This document shows, in pieces, positions 8,510 to 15,804 of a stretch of 48,948 nt of DNA (position 1 is the first letter of the stretch; the number at the start of each line of letters is the position of its first letter). The stretch comes from Burkholderiales bacterium (lineage in GTDB: Bacteria; Pseudomonadota; Gammaproteobacteria; Burkholderiales; Burkholderiaceae_C), in NCBI GenBank assembly GCA_016703325.1, contig JADJCH010000065.1, positions 1-48,948 of the forward strand, read 5' to 3'. The notes under the pieces are model-generated. The model was not told the DNA's origin. It did not search any database and saw only the letters and a program-made list of their open reading frames with translations. The position numbers were made by a program, and so were the translations under genes.

Positions 8510-10432
8510 TCAAACAGCAGGTTGCCGAGGCGGTGGCGAAGCACCGGCGGCCTGCGCAAGCGTCAGCGTCATTGTCGTGCCCTGGCCCGGCTCGGTGCTC
8601 AGCTCCAGCCGCGCCCCCATGCGCTGCGCCCGTTCCCGCATGATGTGCAGCCCGACGTGGGTGTCGCCATCGGGCGAGCCCGCATCACCGCCCGGGGCGT
8701 TGAACCCGAGGCCATCGTCGCGCACCTGAAAGCGCCACACCGGCTGTTTCCACACATCCAGCCGGACATGGGTCGCCTGGGCGTGTTTGCGCACGTTCGA
8801 CAGCGCCTCCTGCACCACATGCAGGGCCTGCACCTGCACGTCCGACGGCAGCGGCAAGCCGTAGCCATGCACCGTGAGAGTGGCCGGCACCCCGCTCTGG
8901 CGCTCGAACTTGCTGAGTGTGACCTGCAGCGCGGCTTCGATGTCCTCGGTGTTGGTGCGGGTTCGGAAATGCACCAGCAACTCGCGCACGTCGCCGTGGC
9001 TCTCCTGCAGGCCCAGTTCGATCTCCGCCAGCACCTCGGACATGCGTGGGCGGTCATCGCGCGCCATGGCCCGCCGCATCAGCTGCGCCTGGATGTGCAG
9101 ACTCGCCAGCGACTGAGCGATGGAGTCGTGCAGCTCGCGTGCGAGCAGGCCGCGCTCCTCGGCCACCGCGGCCTCCTTCTCCAGCGCCTGCAGGCGCAGC
9201 GACTCCATGGCGGTGGCCAGATGCGAACAGGCGGTCTCGAACAGAACGCGATCCGGTGCAGACAGGTCCGTCTGGGCAGCAAAGAACAGATTCAGCTCGG
9301 CGAGCAGCCGATCCTGGGCGCGAATCGGCAACGCCACCACGGTGGCCCATCCGGCAAGTTCGCAGTGCCGACGGCGTGCATCCGGCAGTGCCCGGATGGG
9401 AATCACCCGGGTGTCCGGGGCATCGGCCAGATGACCGCACAGGCATTCGTCGGCACGGATGCAATGTTCTTCGCTGGCCATGCCGGCCGGCAGTCCGTCA
9501 CCGGCCAGCAAGACAAACTGCCCCTGGCGCACATCGGCCCAGCGCAACGCCGCCGCGTCGGCACGGGCCAGGTGGCGCAGTCGCGCGCAGAACCCCGCCG
9601 CCAGCTCCTGCAGGTTGCCGGTGTGCGAAAGCAGCAGGCTGATGTCGTAGAGCGCCTGCAGGCGTGTGCGCTGGTCCTCCAATTCAGCGGTCTTGTGGCT
9701 GACTCGCGCCTCCAGCCCGGCATACGAGGCCTGCAGCCGCTCGGCCATTTCGTTGAAGCCCACGGCCAGCGCACCCAACTCGTCGCTGGTGGCCGGCTCC
9801 ACGCGCACGGCCAGATCTCCCCCGCGCAAAGACGCCACGGCCTGCTTCAGGTCCGCCACCGGTTCCAGCACGAAGCGGTAGCCAACCACCATCAACACCG
9901 CCGCCGCCACCAGGCCCAGCAACAGCAGGCTGATCTGCAGCAGGTGCATGACGGCGGTGTAGCGCGCAATGTGACGCTCCACCGCGGAAACCAGCTGATC
10001 GATGCGCGCCACCAGCTCCGCGGTCGCCTGGTCGATCTGCTCGGGCCGCGGCCGCAGCGGCCCCGGCTCCTGCATCTGCCGCAGGCGCTGCCAGGCCGAC
10101 TGCATGCCGCTGAAGTCGCGGCGGACCTCGGCATCCCAGGGCACAAACAGGGGCCGCTCCACATCTCCCCGCTCCAGCAGCGCGATACTGCGGTCGAACC
10201 CCTGCAACATCTGCCGGCGCTCCAGGCCTTCACCGTCCCACACCGAAGTCCAGGCCAGCCGATAGGCCTGCATGCGCAGCCGGCCGGCCTCATTGACCGC
10301 CGCCGCACCCCCGTCGAGCTGCCAGGACACCCACAGGGTGAATCCGGTCAGCACCAACCCGACCAGCACGAAGGGCAGGCAGGTCAGCGCCAGTTTTGCG
10401 CCCAGCGACCAGCGCTCGTTGACAGTGCTCAT
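8510..10432 (-). CDS. narX: Nitrate/nitrite sensor histidine kinase NarX
   Basis: Inner-membrane sensor of 640 residues. The first membrane helix is at about 14-36 and is followed by the periplasmic P-box (NEAGRLRMQAYRLAW, residues 47-61) that binds nitrate/nitrite in NarX/NarQ. A helical periplasmic domain, a second helix at about 163-185, a HAMP segment and a GAF-like central module follow. The central module carries a cysteine cluster (HCIRADECLCGH) as in NarX proteins. The HisKA_3 box ERGLLARELHDSIAQS has the phospho-acceptor His at 435, and the HATPase domain closes the protein (NVRKHAQA, DDGLGF). The ATG at 10432 is chosen over a GTG one codon upstream. It sits between ric and narL on the same strand. 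Confidence 0.95.
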   Translation of the reverse strand: MSTVNERWSLGAKLALTCLPFVLVGLVLTGFTLWVSWQLDGGAAAVNEAGRLRMQAYRLAWTSVWDGEGLERRQMLQGFDRSIALLERGDVERPLFVPWDAEVRRDFSGMQSAWQRLRQMQEPGPLRPRPEQIDQATAELVARIDQLVSAVERHIARYTAVMHLLQISLLLLGLVAAAVLMVVGYRFVLEPVADLKQAVASLRGGDLAVRVEPATSDELGALAVGFNEMAERLQASYAGLEARVSHKTAELEDQRTRLQALYDISLLLSHTGNLQELAAGFCARLRHLARADAAALRWADVRQGQFVLLAGDGLPAGMASEEHCIRADECLCGHLADAPDTRVIPIRALPDARRRHCELAGWATVVALPIRAQDRLLAELNLFFAAQTDLSAPDRVLFETACSHLATAMESLRLQALEKEAAVAEERGLLARELHDSIAQSLASLHIQAQLMRRAMARDDRPRMSEVLAEIELGLQESHGDVRELLVHFRTRTNTEDIEAALQVTLSKFERQSGVPATLTVHGYGLPLPSDVQVQALHVVQEALSNVRKHAQATHVRLDVWKQPVWRFQVRDDGLGFNAPGGDAGSPDGDTHVGLHIMRERAQRMGARLELSTEPGQGTTMTLTLAQAAGASPPPRQPAV

Positions 10433-10513
10433 CACCGCACTGTAGCGCCCGGCCGGGCACCCTCGGAGTCAGCCGCTCAGCCCCCCGCAGCGCATCTCGG
10501 TCGCGTCATCGAA

Positions 10514-11254
10514 TCAGCCGCCTCCGCAGGCGCCACAGCAACCGCCGCCCTCACTGCGCGCAGGGCGGTCACCTGCGGCCGCCCCGGCAGCCAGTCCGGC
10601 AAACAGCACGTTGTTCTCCAGGTGGATGTGCTGCATCAGGTCCTCGTGCAGGGTCTGCAGGCCGGACATCAGCGCCTGCCAGGTGGCACAGGCTCCAGCC
10701 GGCGCCAGCAGACTTCCCCCCGTCAACTCCAGCAGTTGCCGCAGCGCATCACCGTGTTGATCGTGTTCTTGGCGCATCACTGCAATCGGCCCGGGCACGA
10801 AGGCCGGCGAGCCGTTGCGCAGCAGCGGAAACAGGATGCGCTCCTCCTTGAGCATGTGGTTTTCCAGGTCCTGCTGCATCGCCATCAGGTGGGCGGTCAG
10901 GCCGCGTGGGCAGTCGGGGCTGTCGGCGTGCACCGACTCCACCCGCTGCGCCAGGCGGATCAGCTCGGGCAGCTGCTCGCGGTGACGTTCATGAAAACGC
11001 TGCAGGATGTGGTCGATCAGCTCTGCGGCGCGGGCCTGTCGCCAATCGCGTTCGCTCCTGGCCGGCCGGCGCTGCAGCTCGACCAGTTCAGCCGCCACCG
11101 TCGCGGGATCCAGGCCCCGATCGGCGGCGGCTGCCCGCAGGGTCTGCGCTCCGCCGCAGCAGAAGTCGAGTCGATGGCGCGACAGAACCGCCGTCGCACC
11201 AGCGACGGCACAGGCCAGCTCCCCCAGGGAGCGGTCCATCAGTGTTTCGGGCAT
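10514..11254 (-). CDS. ytfE: RIC / YtfE (ScdA) di-iron repair protein with Cys-rich tail
   Basis: Hemerythrin-like di-iron protein that restores Fe-S clusters damaged by NO or oxidants, common in denitrifiers (also called DnrN/NorA). It has 246 residues. An N-terminal ScdA_N domain carries Cys15 and the CCGG motif at 32-35. The hemerythrin domain follows, with His/Glu ligands in IDHILQRFHERH, LTAHLMAMQQDLENHMLKEE, MRQEHDQHG and LHEDLMQHIHLEN. The ATG at 11254 has a good GGAGA 8 bp upstream. Compared with the typical 220-residue YtfE it has an extra Gly/Cys-rich C-terminus (GGGCCGACGGG), whose role is unknown. Lying between a radical SAM gene and narX, it fits NO protection during nitrate respiration. 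Confidence 0.92.
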   Translation of the reverse strand: MPETLMDRSLGELACAVAGATAVLSRHRLDFCCGGAQTLRAAAADRGLDPATVAAELVELQRRPARSERDWRQARAAELIDHILQRFHERHREQLPELIRLAQRVESVHADSPDCPRGLTAHLMAMQQDLENHMLKEERILFPLLRNGSPAFVPGPIAVMRQEHDQHGDALRQLLELTGGSLLAPAGACATWQALMSGLQTLHEDLMQHIHLENNVLFAGLAAGAAAGDRPARSEGGGCCGACGGG

Positions 11255-11327
11255 GGTGTTGTCTCCAACCAAAAATGGCGGCAATCGCCTGAAGAGGTCG
11301 GCCCGCCGGCCGACCGGGCACATCGCG

Positions 11328-12302
11328 TCAGCCCAAGGCGACGCACTGCTCGCAGATCGTGCCGCGAACATCACGGCGCAGGTGCGCGGCGCGCAGGGAC
11401 TGAAACGCCGGGCTGTTCCACGCCTGCATGAAGGGCACACGGGTGAGATCGCCCATGCTGAAGCGCTGATCGTGGTCGAAGCAGCAGGCGCTCAATCGGC
11501 CATCGAAGGAGATGTGCCCCTCGGTGAAGATGCTCCAGCACGGCAGCGGATCGCGCAGGGCCGCTGCACGACCGCGGTTGCCCTGCACGAAGCGCCACTC
11601 TTCGTTGTCGATCAGCGCGGCCTGGTTGTACAGAGGCAGCGCGTAGACCTCGTCCAGGTACGGCCGCAGTGCGTCGATGTAGGCGTGGATGCGCTCGCCC
11701 TGCTCGCCGTCGTAGTCGATGTAGGAGCCGAACAGCCCACAACGATAGCCGCCCGCCTCGCGCAGCGCATGGGCCGCACGCACATGCGTGGCGATCTGGT
11801 CGAACAGGGGACCCTTGACCCGCGCGATCGACTCGAACTGCGCCTGATCCGCGTAGTTGAGTGAAAACTTCAGCGAGTCCAGACCAGCCGCCATGCAGGC
11901 CTCCAGCTTGTCGGGTGTCGACAGCGAGCCGTTGGTCGTCAGAAAGACGTAGTCGAAACCGACCTGCTTGGCATAGGCCACCGCCTGCGGCAGCCAGTCG
12001 CAGAGGAAGGACTCGCCGAGATAGAACAGACCCAGCTCTTCGACGCCCGCCTCACGCATCTCGGGCAGGATGCGATCGAAGAAGTCGCGGTCCATTTCGC
12101 CGACCTGGCGCAGACGCTGGTTGTGCGCACAGAAGGAGCAGCGGAAGTTGCATCGGCCCGTCAGCTCGATCTTCACCGAGCGCGGCGCCGGTGGAGCCAC
12201 ACTGCGCCAAGCCGGCGCAATCTCCGTGATCGCGTCAACACGCTGGGTGATCGAAGGCCTGGGCGAGGACGTCGGCGTCGACAGCAAAGTGGGTGTGGTC
12301 AT
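11328..12302 (-). CDS. Radical SAM protein with SPASM-like C-terminus
   Basis: Radical S-adenosylmethionine enzyme of 324 residues. The [4Fe-4S]-SAM motif CNFRCSFC lies at 51-58 (Cys51, 55, 58). A GGE-like motif (YLGESFL) is visible, and a C-terminal cysteine set (SACCFDHD and ICEQCVALG) resembles a SPASM auxiliary-cluster region. Substrate is unknown. Position beside a d1-propeller protein raises the possibility of a role in heme d1 or another tetrapyrrole modification, as NirJ does, but its sequence is not convincingly NirJ; peptide or protein modification is equally possible. A TTG at 12383 is in frame; the ATG at 12302 is preferred although its ribosome site is weak. A perfect FNR/DNR box lies 160 bp upstream. 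Confidence 0.8.
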   Translation of the reverse strand: MTTPTLLSTPTSSPRPSITQRVDAITEIAPAWRSVAPPAPRSVKIELTGRCNFRCSFCAHNQRLRQVGEMDRDFFDRILPEMREAGVEELGLFYLGESFLCDWLPQAVAYAKQVGFDYVFLTTNGSLSTPDKLEACMAAGLDSLKFSLNYADQAQFESIARVKGPLFDQIATHVRAAHALREAGGYRCGLFGSYIDYDGEQGERIHAYIDALRPYLDEVYALPLYNQAALIDNEEWRFVQGNRGRAAALRDPLPCWSIFTEGHISFDGRLSACCFDHDQRFSMGDLTRVPFMQAWNSPAFQSLRAAHLRRDVRGTICEQCVALG

Positions 12303-12461
12303 GGGCAGCGTTCCGGACGGCGAACCGCATTGTTCGGACGTCCCGCTGCCAGGTTCCTTGAACTGCGACAAGAACGCCGTCAATCCGATCGCGCCGTCTG
12401 AGCATCGTCAACCCAGTTCACAAACAAGCGGATACGAGCGGTGGCACAACCGCCACTTCAG

Positions 12462-12475
12462 TTGATCGGCATCAA
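12462..12475 (-). promoter_or_regulatory. Perfect FNR/DNR box
   Basis: TTGATCGGCATCAA is an exact match to TTGAT-N4-ATCAA. It lies between the DsrC-like gene and the radical SAM gene and overlaps the stop codon of the former. It is placed to activate the radical SAM gene (and perhaps ric and narX behind it) when oxygen is low or NO is present. Confidence 0.75.
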
Positions 12476-12825
12476 CCCGTGCTCCAGGCCCTGGGCCGCC
12501 GCATGCCCGCAATGCGGCAGGCCTGCGCCACATACCCATAGGGAAAAAGCTCGAACAGCCGCTGTCGGCCCTGCCCCGGATGGCGCTGCTCCAGCAGGCG
12601 CATGGCATGGCGCGCATCGGCGATCACGCGGTGCTCCTCGTACCACTGGCGCATGAAATGCAGCACCTGCCAATGCTCGCTTCCCAGCTCGACGCCGAGC
12701 TCGCATGCGATGGCCTGCGCCACCGGCTCGCTCCAGGTGTCCGGGTCCACCAGATAACCCTCCTCGTCCCGCGCGGGCAAAACTGCCTCCGATGCTGCTG
12801 CGGGCTTGCTCATGAGCTGCTGCAT
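12472..12825 (-). CDS. DsrC/TusE-family protein lacking the C-terminal cysteine (RspA-like)
   Basis: Small soluble protein of 117 residues with the DsrC/TusE fold signature: GYLVDPDTWSEPVAQAIA, then SEHWQVLHFMRQWYEEH, then LFELFPYGYVAQACRIAGM. DsrC and TusE carry persulfide on a penultimate Cys in a flexible C-terminal arm. Here Cys103 (the CysB position) is present, but the position 11 residues later, where CysA should be, is Trp114 and the protein ends WSTG. It therefore cannot be a normal sulfur-relay protein. Cysteine-poor DsrC relatives have been called RspA and proposed to be regulatory. The ATG at 12825 has GAGGAG 7 bp upstream. It lies between the d1-propeller gene and the radical SAM gene, same strand. 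Confidence 0.8.
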   Translation of the reverse strand: MQQLMSKPAAASEAVLPARDEEGYLVDPDTWSEPVAQAIACELGVELGSEHWQVLHFMRQWYEEHRVIADARHAMRLLEQRHPGQGRQRLFELFPYGYVAQACRIAGMRRPRAWSTG

Positions 12826-12900
12826 GGCTTGTCTCCTCTCGGCATGAAACCCAATGCGGCATCTTCACCGAGGTGGGCGCCGTTGTCACCAGGGATGCAC

Positions 12901-14508
12901 TCAGTGCGACGTCCCCTCGGAGCGGGTGATCTTGTTGAACACGTTGTACTTGCCCACCGGTTTGCTCATGGGCAGGCGCTTGAGCTCCTTGAAGGTGGCC
13001 GCGTCGTAGACGATCAGCGCGCCGTCCATCTCCCAGACGCTGGCCAGTGCGTAGCGGCCGTCCTGGGTGAACTCGATGTGTGCCAGCGTCTTGCCCGGCT
13101 CGCGCACGCTGGCCACCGGCTCCAGGGTGGCCTTGTCGATGATGGTGAGCGTGTCGCGGGCGGTCGGGCTCATCATCGAGTCGGTCCAGGCGTAGCGGCT
13201 CTTCTCGTGGCTGCGCATGAAGAACCCCGGCCCCGGTGTGCGGATGGTCTTCACCGGCTTCCAGCTGTCCAGCTCGATCACGTCGATGGCCCCGTCCTTG
13301 AGGTTGGGACTGGCCATCACCCGCTTGCCCTGCCAGTCGAAGGTGATGCCCGAGCCCAGGTGCGGCATGCCGGCGATCGGCAACTTGGCGATGGTGCGGC
13401 GCACGTCCAGGTTCACCACCTGTGCGTTGGCCTGGCCGTCCCCCTTGGGCCGGGTGGCGCCGAAGGCGTGGGTGTAGGCCTGGTCGAAGTAGAAGTCGTC
13501 CAGCGGCTCCTCCAGCCGCGAGCGCTTGACGCCGAACTGGCCGCGCTTGGGCACGCCCTCGCCCATCTTGTAGTCGTGCACCAGGCCGTCGTAGATCGGC
13601 TCGGCCTTCGGGTCGTAGGAGATCTCCCAGAGCTCCGGCAGGTCCTTCAGCGCCACCACGAAACTCTGCCGCGGCGTGGCGTCGTACACCGCCGACACGC
13701 GTGAGCTGGCCTTGCCGTCCGCGGTCGTCGCGGCATAGGTCTTCACCAGCTTCAGGTCGGCGTCGAACAGCGCCAGGGTGTGCGGGAAGTAGTTGGCCGC
13801 CATGAGCCACTGGCCGTCGCCGCTGACGGCCACGTTGCGCATGTTCAGGCCGGCGCGCACCTCCGCCACCACCGTCAGGTTCCAGAGGTCGTACTTGGTG
13901 ATCCAGCCGTCGCGGGATCCGAAGTAGACAAAACGCCCCTCCGGGCTGAACTTCGGCCCGCCGTGCAGCGCGTAGCGACTGGGGAAGCGGTGCAGCCGCT
14001 CGAAGCGGTCGCCGTCCAGCAGCGAGACATGGTGGTCGCCGCCTTCCACCACCACGAAGAGGTTCATCGGGTCGGCCGACCAGACCGGCTTGGCCGGCAG
14101 GCCCTTCGCCCCGGCCGTCTCGACGCGCGAGGCGCGGATGTCCGCCTCGGCCCAGGTCGGCGCCGGCGACACGGGGGTGTAGATCCACTGCGCCAGCGCG
14201 GCGATTTCCTCGGCCTTCAGCGCCTGGCCGTAGCCCACCATCTGCGTGGCCGGCCGGCCCTGGGTGATGACTTTCAACGCCTCAGGCCGGCGCAGCCGCT
14301 CCAGGCTTTCCGGCAACAGCGCGGGGCCCATGCCGCCGGTGCGCTGCTCGCCATGGCAGGAGGCGCAGTGCTGGCGGTACAGCGCCGCCGCATCCTGCGC
14401 GGTCTGGGCCGACACCACAGGTGTCTGTGCGGACACCGAAGGAACCACCAGCGCGGCCCACGCCGCCAGCGCCAGGGTCAGGAACGAGGGGAATCTCAGC
14501 GACTTCAT
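12901..14508 (-). CDS. nirN: Periplasmic c-heme / d1-propeller protein, NirN-like
   Basis: Secreted protein of 535 residues. A signal peptide of about 27 residues ends VSA. A cytochrome c domain has CASCH at 48-52, and a C-terminal eight-bladed d1-heme propeller aligns with cytochrome cd1 NirS (YALHGGP, DLWNLTVVAEV, MPHLGSG, FFMRSHEKS, GKYNVFN). The proximal d1 ligand equivalent is His182. Of the two distal catalytic histidines of NirS, the His369 equivalent is kept (His383 in PHLGSG) but the His327 position (NirS FLHDGG) aligns with Asp in PLDDFYF. This argues against a working nitrite reductase and for a NirN-type protein, the heme d1 biosynthetic dehydrogenase. The ATG at 14508 is preferred over TTG 14517. 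No nirS or other d1-synthesis gene is in the window. Confidence 0.75.
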   Translation of the reverse strand: MKSLRFPSFLTLALAAWAALVVPSVSAQTPVVSAQTAQDAAALYRQHCASCHGEQRTGGMGPALLPESLERLRRPEALKVITQGRPATQMVGYGQALKAEEIAALAQWIYTPVSPAPTWAEADIRASRVETAGAKGLPAKPVWSADPMNLFVVVEGGDHHVSLLDGDRFERLHRFPSRYALHGGPKFSPEGRFVYFGSRDGWITKYDLWNLTVVAEVRAGLNMRNVAVSGDGQWLMAANYFPHTLALFDADLKLVKTYAATTADGKASSRVSAVYDATPRQSFVVALKDLPELWEISYDPKAEPIYDGLVHDYKMGEGVPKRGQFGVKRSRLEEPLDDFYFDQAYTHAFGATRPKGDGQANAQVVNLDVRRTIAKLPIAGMPHLGSGITFDWQGKRVMASPNLKDGAIDVIELDSWKPVKTIRTPGPGFFMRSHEKSRYAWTDSMMSPTARDTLTIIDKATLEPVASVREPGKTLAHIEFTQDGRYALASVWEMDGALIVYDAATFKELKRLPMSKPVGKYNVFNKITRSEGTSH

Positions 14509-14543
14509 GCCCGCCAATCTAGGCGGCAGGGGCGGCGGCGGCC

Positions 14544-14557
14544 TTGATCCGGATTAG
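14544..14557 (-). promoter_or_regulatory. Possible FNR/DNR half-matching box before nirN-like gene
   Basis: Plus strand TTGAT CCGG ATTAG matches 8 of 10 conserved positions of TTGAT-N4-ATCAA. Its centre is 42 bp upstream of the ATG at 14508. If it acted at -41.5 the transcript would be essentially leaderless, so either the site or the start choice could be wrong. Confidence 0.3.
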
Positions 14558-14611
14558 GTTTGGGCCCGGCTGCCAGCGCGGCGGCCGACACCGCCCCGCC
14601 CCCGTCCAGCG

Positions 14612-15304
14612 CTACCGCGGCACCCAGCCGCCGCAGACCGGGAACACCTGGCCGACAAAGCAGTCCGCCGCCGCACTGCAGAGGTAGGCTGCAAACAGCG
14701 CGTCCTCCCGCGCGCCCACCAGCCGGCCCAGCGGCACCTCACGGGCCAGCCGCTCCTGGAAGCGCGGATTGGCCTGCACCTGCGGCGGAAAGTAGGTGGG
14801 GTTGTCCACGAAGTTCTGCGCGATCGCATTCACCTGCACCTGGTGCGGCGCCAGCTCCACCCCCACCGCCTGCACATACGCCAGCTGCGCGCCCCGCGCC
14901 GCGCTGTAGGTGGAGGCCCGCTTCATACCCCGCAATGCCGCAGCACTGCCGATCACCAGCACCTTGCCGGCACGCCGGGCCACCATGGCCGGCACCGCCG
15001 CGCGGACCAGCCGCGGCAGCGGATCGACCAGCGCGGCAAAGGCCGCCCGCCACTCCTCGGCCTCCACCTCCAGCGCCGGCGTGGTCGGTGCGAGGAAGGC
15101 CAGGTTGGCCACTAGCACGTCGATCGCTCCCGCCTGTGCCACCCCTTCCGCCACCACCTCCGCCGCCGCATCGGGCGGCGCCAGGTCCCGCATGCTGGCG
15201 ATCACCTGCGCGCCCTGCTCGGCAAACACCTCGCACAGCGCCGGACCCATGAACTCCGTGGCCTGGGTGATCAGCACCCTCCTGCCCGCCAGTGCCTGTT
15301 GCAT
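14612..15304 (-). CDS. Halohydrin dehalogenase-like SDR-fold enzyme
   Basis: SDR-fold protein of 230 residues that has lost the NAD(P)-binding glycine motif. In its place is T13-x4-F18-x-G20 (TQATEFMG), the anion/halide-site signature of halohydrin dehalogenases. The catalytic triad is Ser120-x12-Tyr133-x3-Arg137, with Arg instead of the SDR Lys, exactly the Hhe pattern. The NFVDNPTYFPP segment and the C-terminal GQVFPVCGGW also resemble Hhe enzymes. Such enzymes interconvert vicinal halohydrins and epoxides with release or addition of halide, cyanide, azide or nitrite. The ATG at 15304 has AGGAGA upstream. It is first in a run with a VOC protein and a DUF1801 protein upstream on the same strand. 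The natural substrate is unknown. Confidence 0.85.
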   Translation of the reverse strand: MQQALAGRRVLITQATEFMGPALCEVFAEQGAQVIASMRDLAPPDAAAEVVAEGVAQAGAIDVLVANLAFLAPTTPALEVEAEEWRAAFAALVDPLPRLVRAAVPAMVARRAGKVLVIGSAAALRGMKRASTYSAARGAQLAYVQAVGVELAPHQVQVNAIAQNFVDNPTYFPPQVQANPRFQERLAREVPLGRLVGAREDALFAAYLCSAAADCFVGQVFPVCGGWVPR

Positions 15305-15347
15305 CGCGTCTCCTGTGCTTGAAGGGAAGGGGTGAGGTGGGAATGGT

Positions 15348-15374
15348 GGGAGAGGTGGGAGAGGCGGGAGAGGT
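15348..15374. repeat. Three tandem copies of a 9-bp purine-rich unit
   Basis: GGGAGAGGT, GGGAGAGGC and GGGAGAGGT stand head to tail in the 79-bp gap between the VOC gene and the dehalogenase-like gene, within a longer purine-rich tract starting near 15321. Confidence 0.7.
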
Positions 15375-15383
15375 CGGCCGCGC

Positions 15384-15752
15384 TCAATCCGTGTTCTGTC
15401 CGATGCGCCACAGCACACCGGCCGGATCGCTCAGGCAGAAGTCCTTCATCCGCCAGGGCTGCTGCTCGATCGGCGTGCAACGCACCTGGTACCGCTCGAT
15501 CACCCCGCTGTCCTGCACCTGCTGCCACCAGGCCTGCACGTCCGTGACCAGCAGGTGCATCATGAAGTTCTCGGCCAGCCCCGGCGCGCAGAAGTCCTGC
15601 AGCAGGAAACTCGCCGGGCCGAAGTGGAAATAGGCCACCCCACCGCCCTCCGAAGCCATCGTGAAACCCAGGTCCCGGTAGAAGGCTTTCGAGACCTCGA
15701 AGTCCCGGGACGGCACAAAGGCCTTGATTTCGGTGATGTGCAGATTGGCCAT
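15384..15752 (-). CDS. VOC (glyoxalase/bleomycin-resistance fold) protein
   Basis: Single-domain vicinal oxygen chelate protein of 122 residues (ITEIKAFVPSRDFEVSKAFYRDLGF at the N-terminus, FCLSDPAGVLWRIGQ near the C-terminus). Members include glyoxalases, dioxygenases and binding or resistance proteins; substrate cannot be told from the sequence. The ATG at 15752 has AGGAG 9 bp upstream; the longer open frame upstream of it has no support. It lies 79 bp upstream of the dehalogenase-like gene on the same strand and may be co-transcribed with it. Confidence 0.85.
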   Translation of the reverse strand: MANLHITEIKAFVPSRDFEVSKAFYRDLGFTMASEGGGVAYFHFGPASFLLQDFCAPGLAENFMMHLLVTDVQAWWQQVQDSGVIERYQVRCTPIEQQPWRMKDFCLSDPAGVLWRIGQNTD

Positions 15753-15804
15753 GGCGGACGCTCCTGTTGCGCGCCAGTCTGCCCGAAGCCGCACACCGCC
15801 GCCA

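Noticed and set aside
11328..12302. Calling the radical SAM gene nirJ
   Set aside because: Only context supports it; the sequence shows general radical SAM and SPASM-like cysteines without features I can tie to NirJ.
12901..14508. Calling the d1-propeller gene nirS (nitrite reductase)
   Set aside because: One of the two distal catalytic His positions aligns with Asp and the c-domain/propeller arrangement is shared by NirN, so the NirS label was not used.
15348..15374. CRISPR-like array
   Set aside because: Only three abutting 9-bp purine units with no spacers; a simple tandem repeat.
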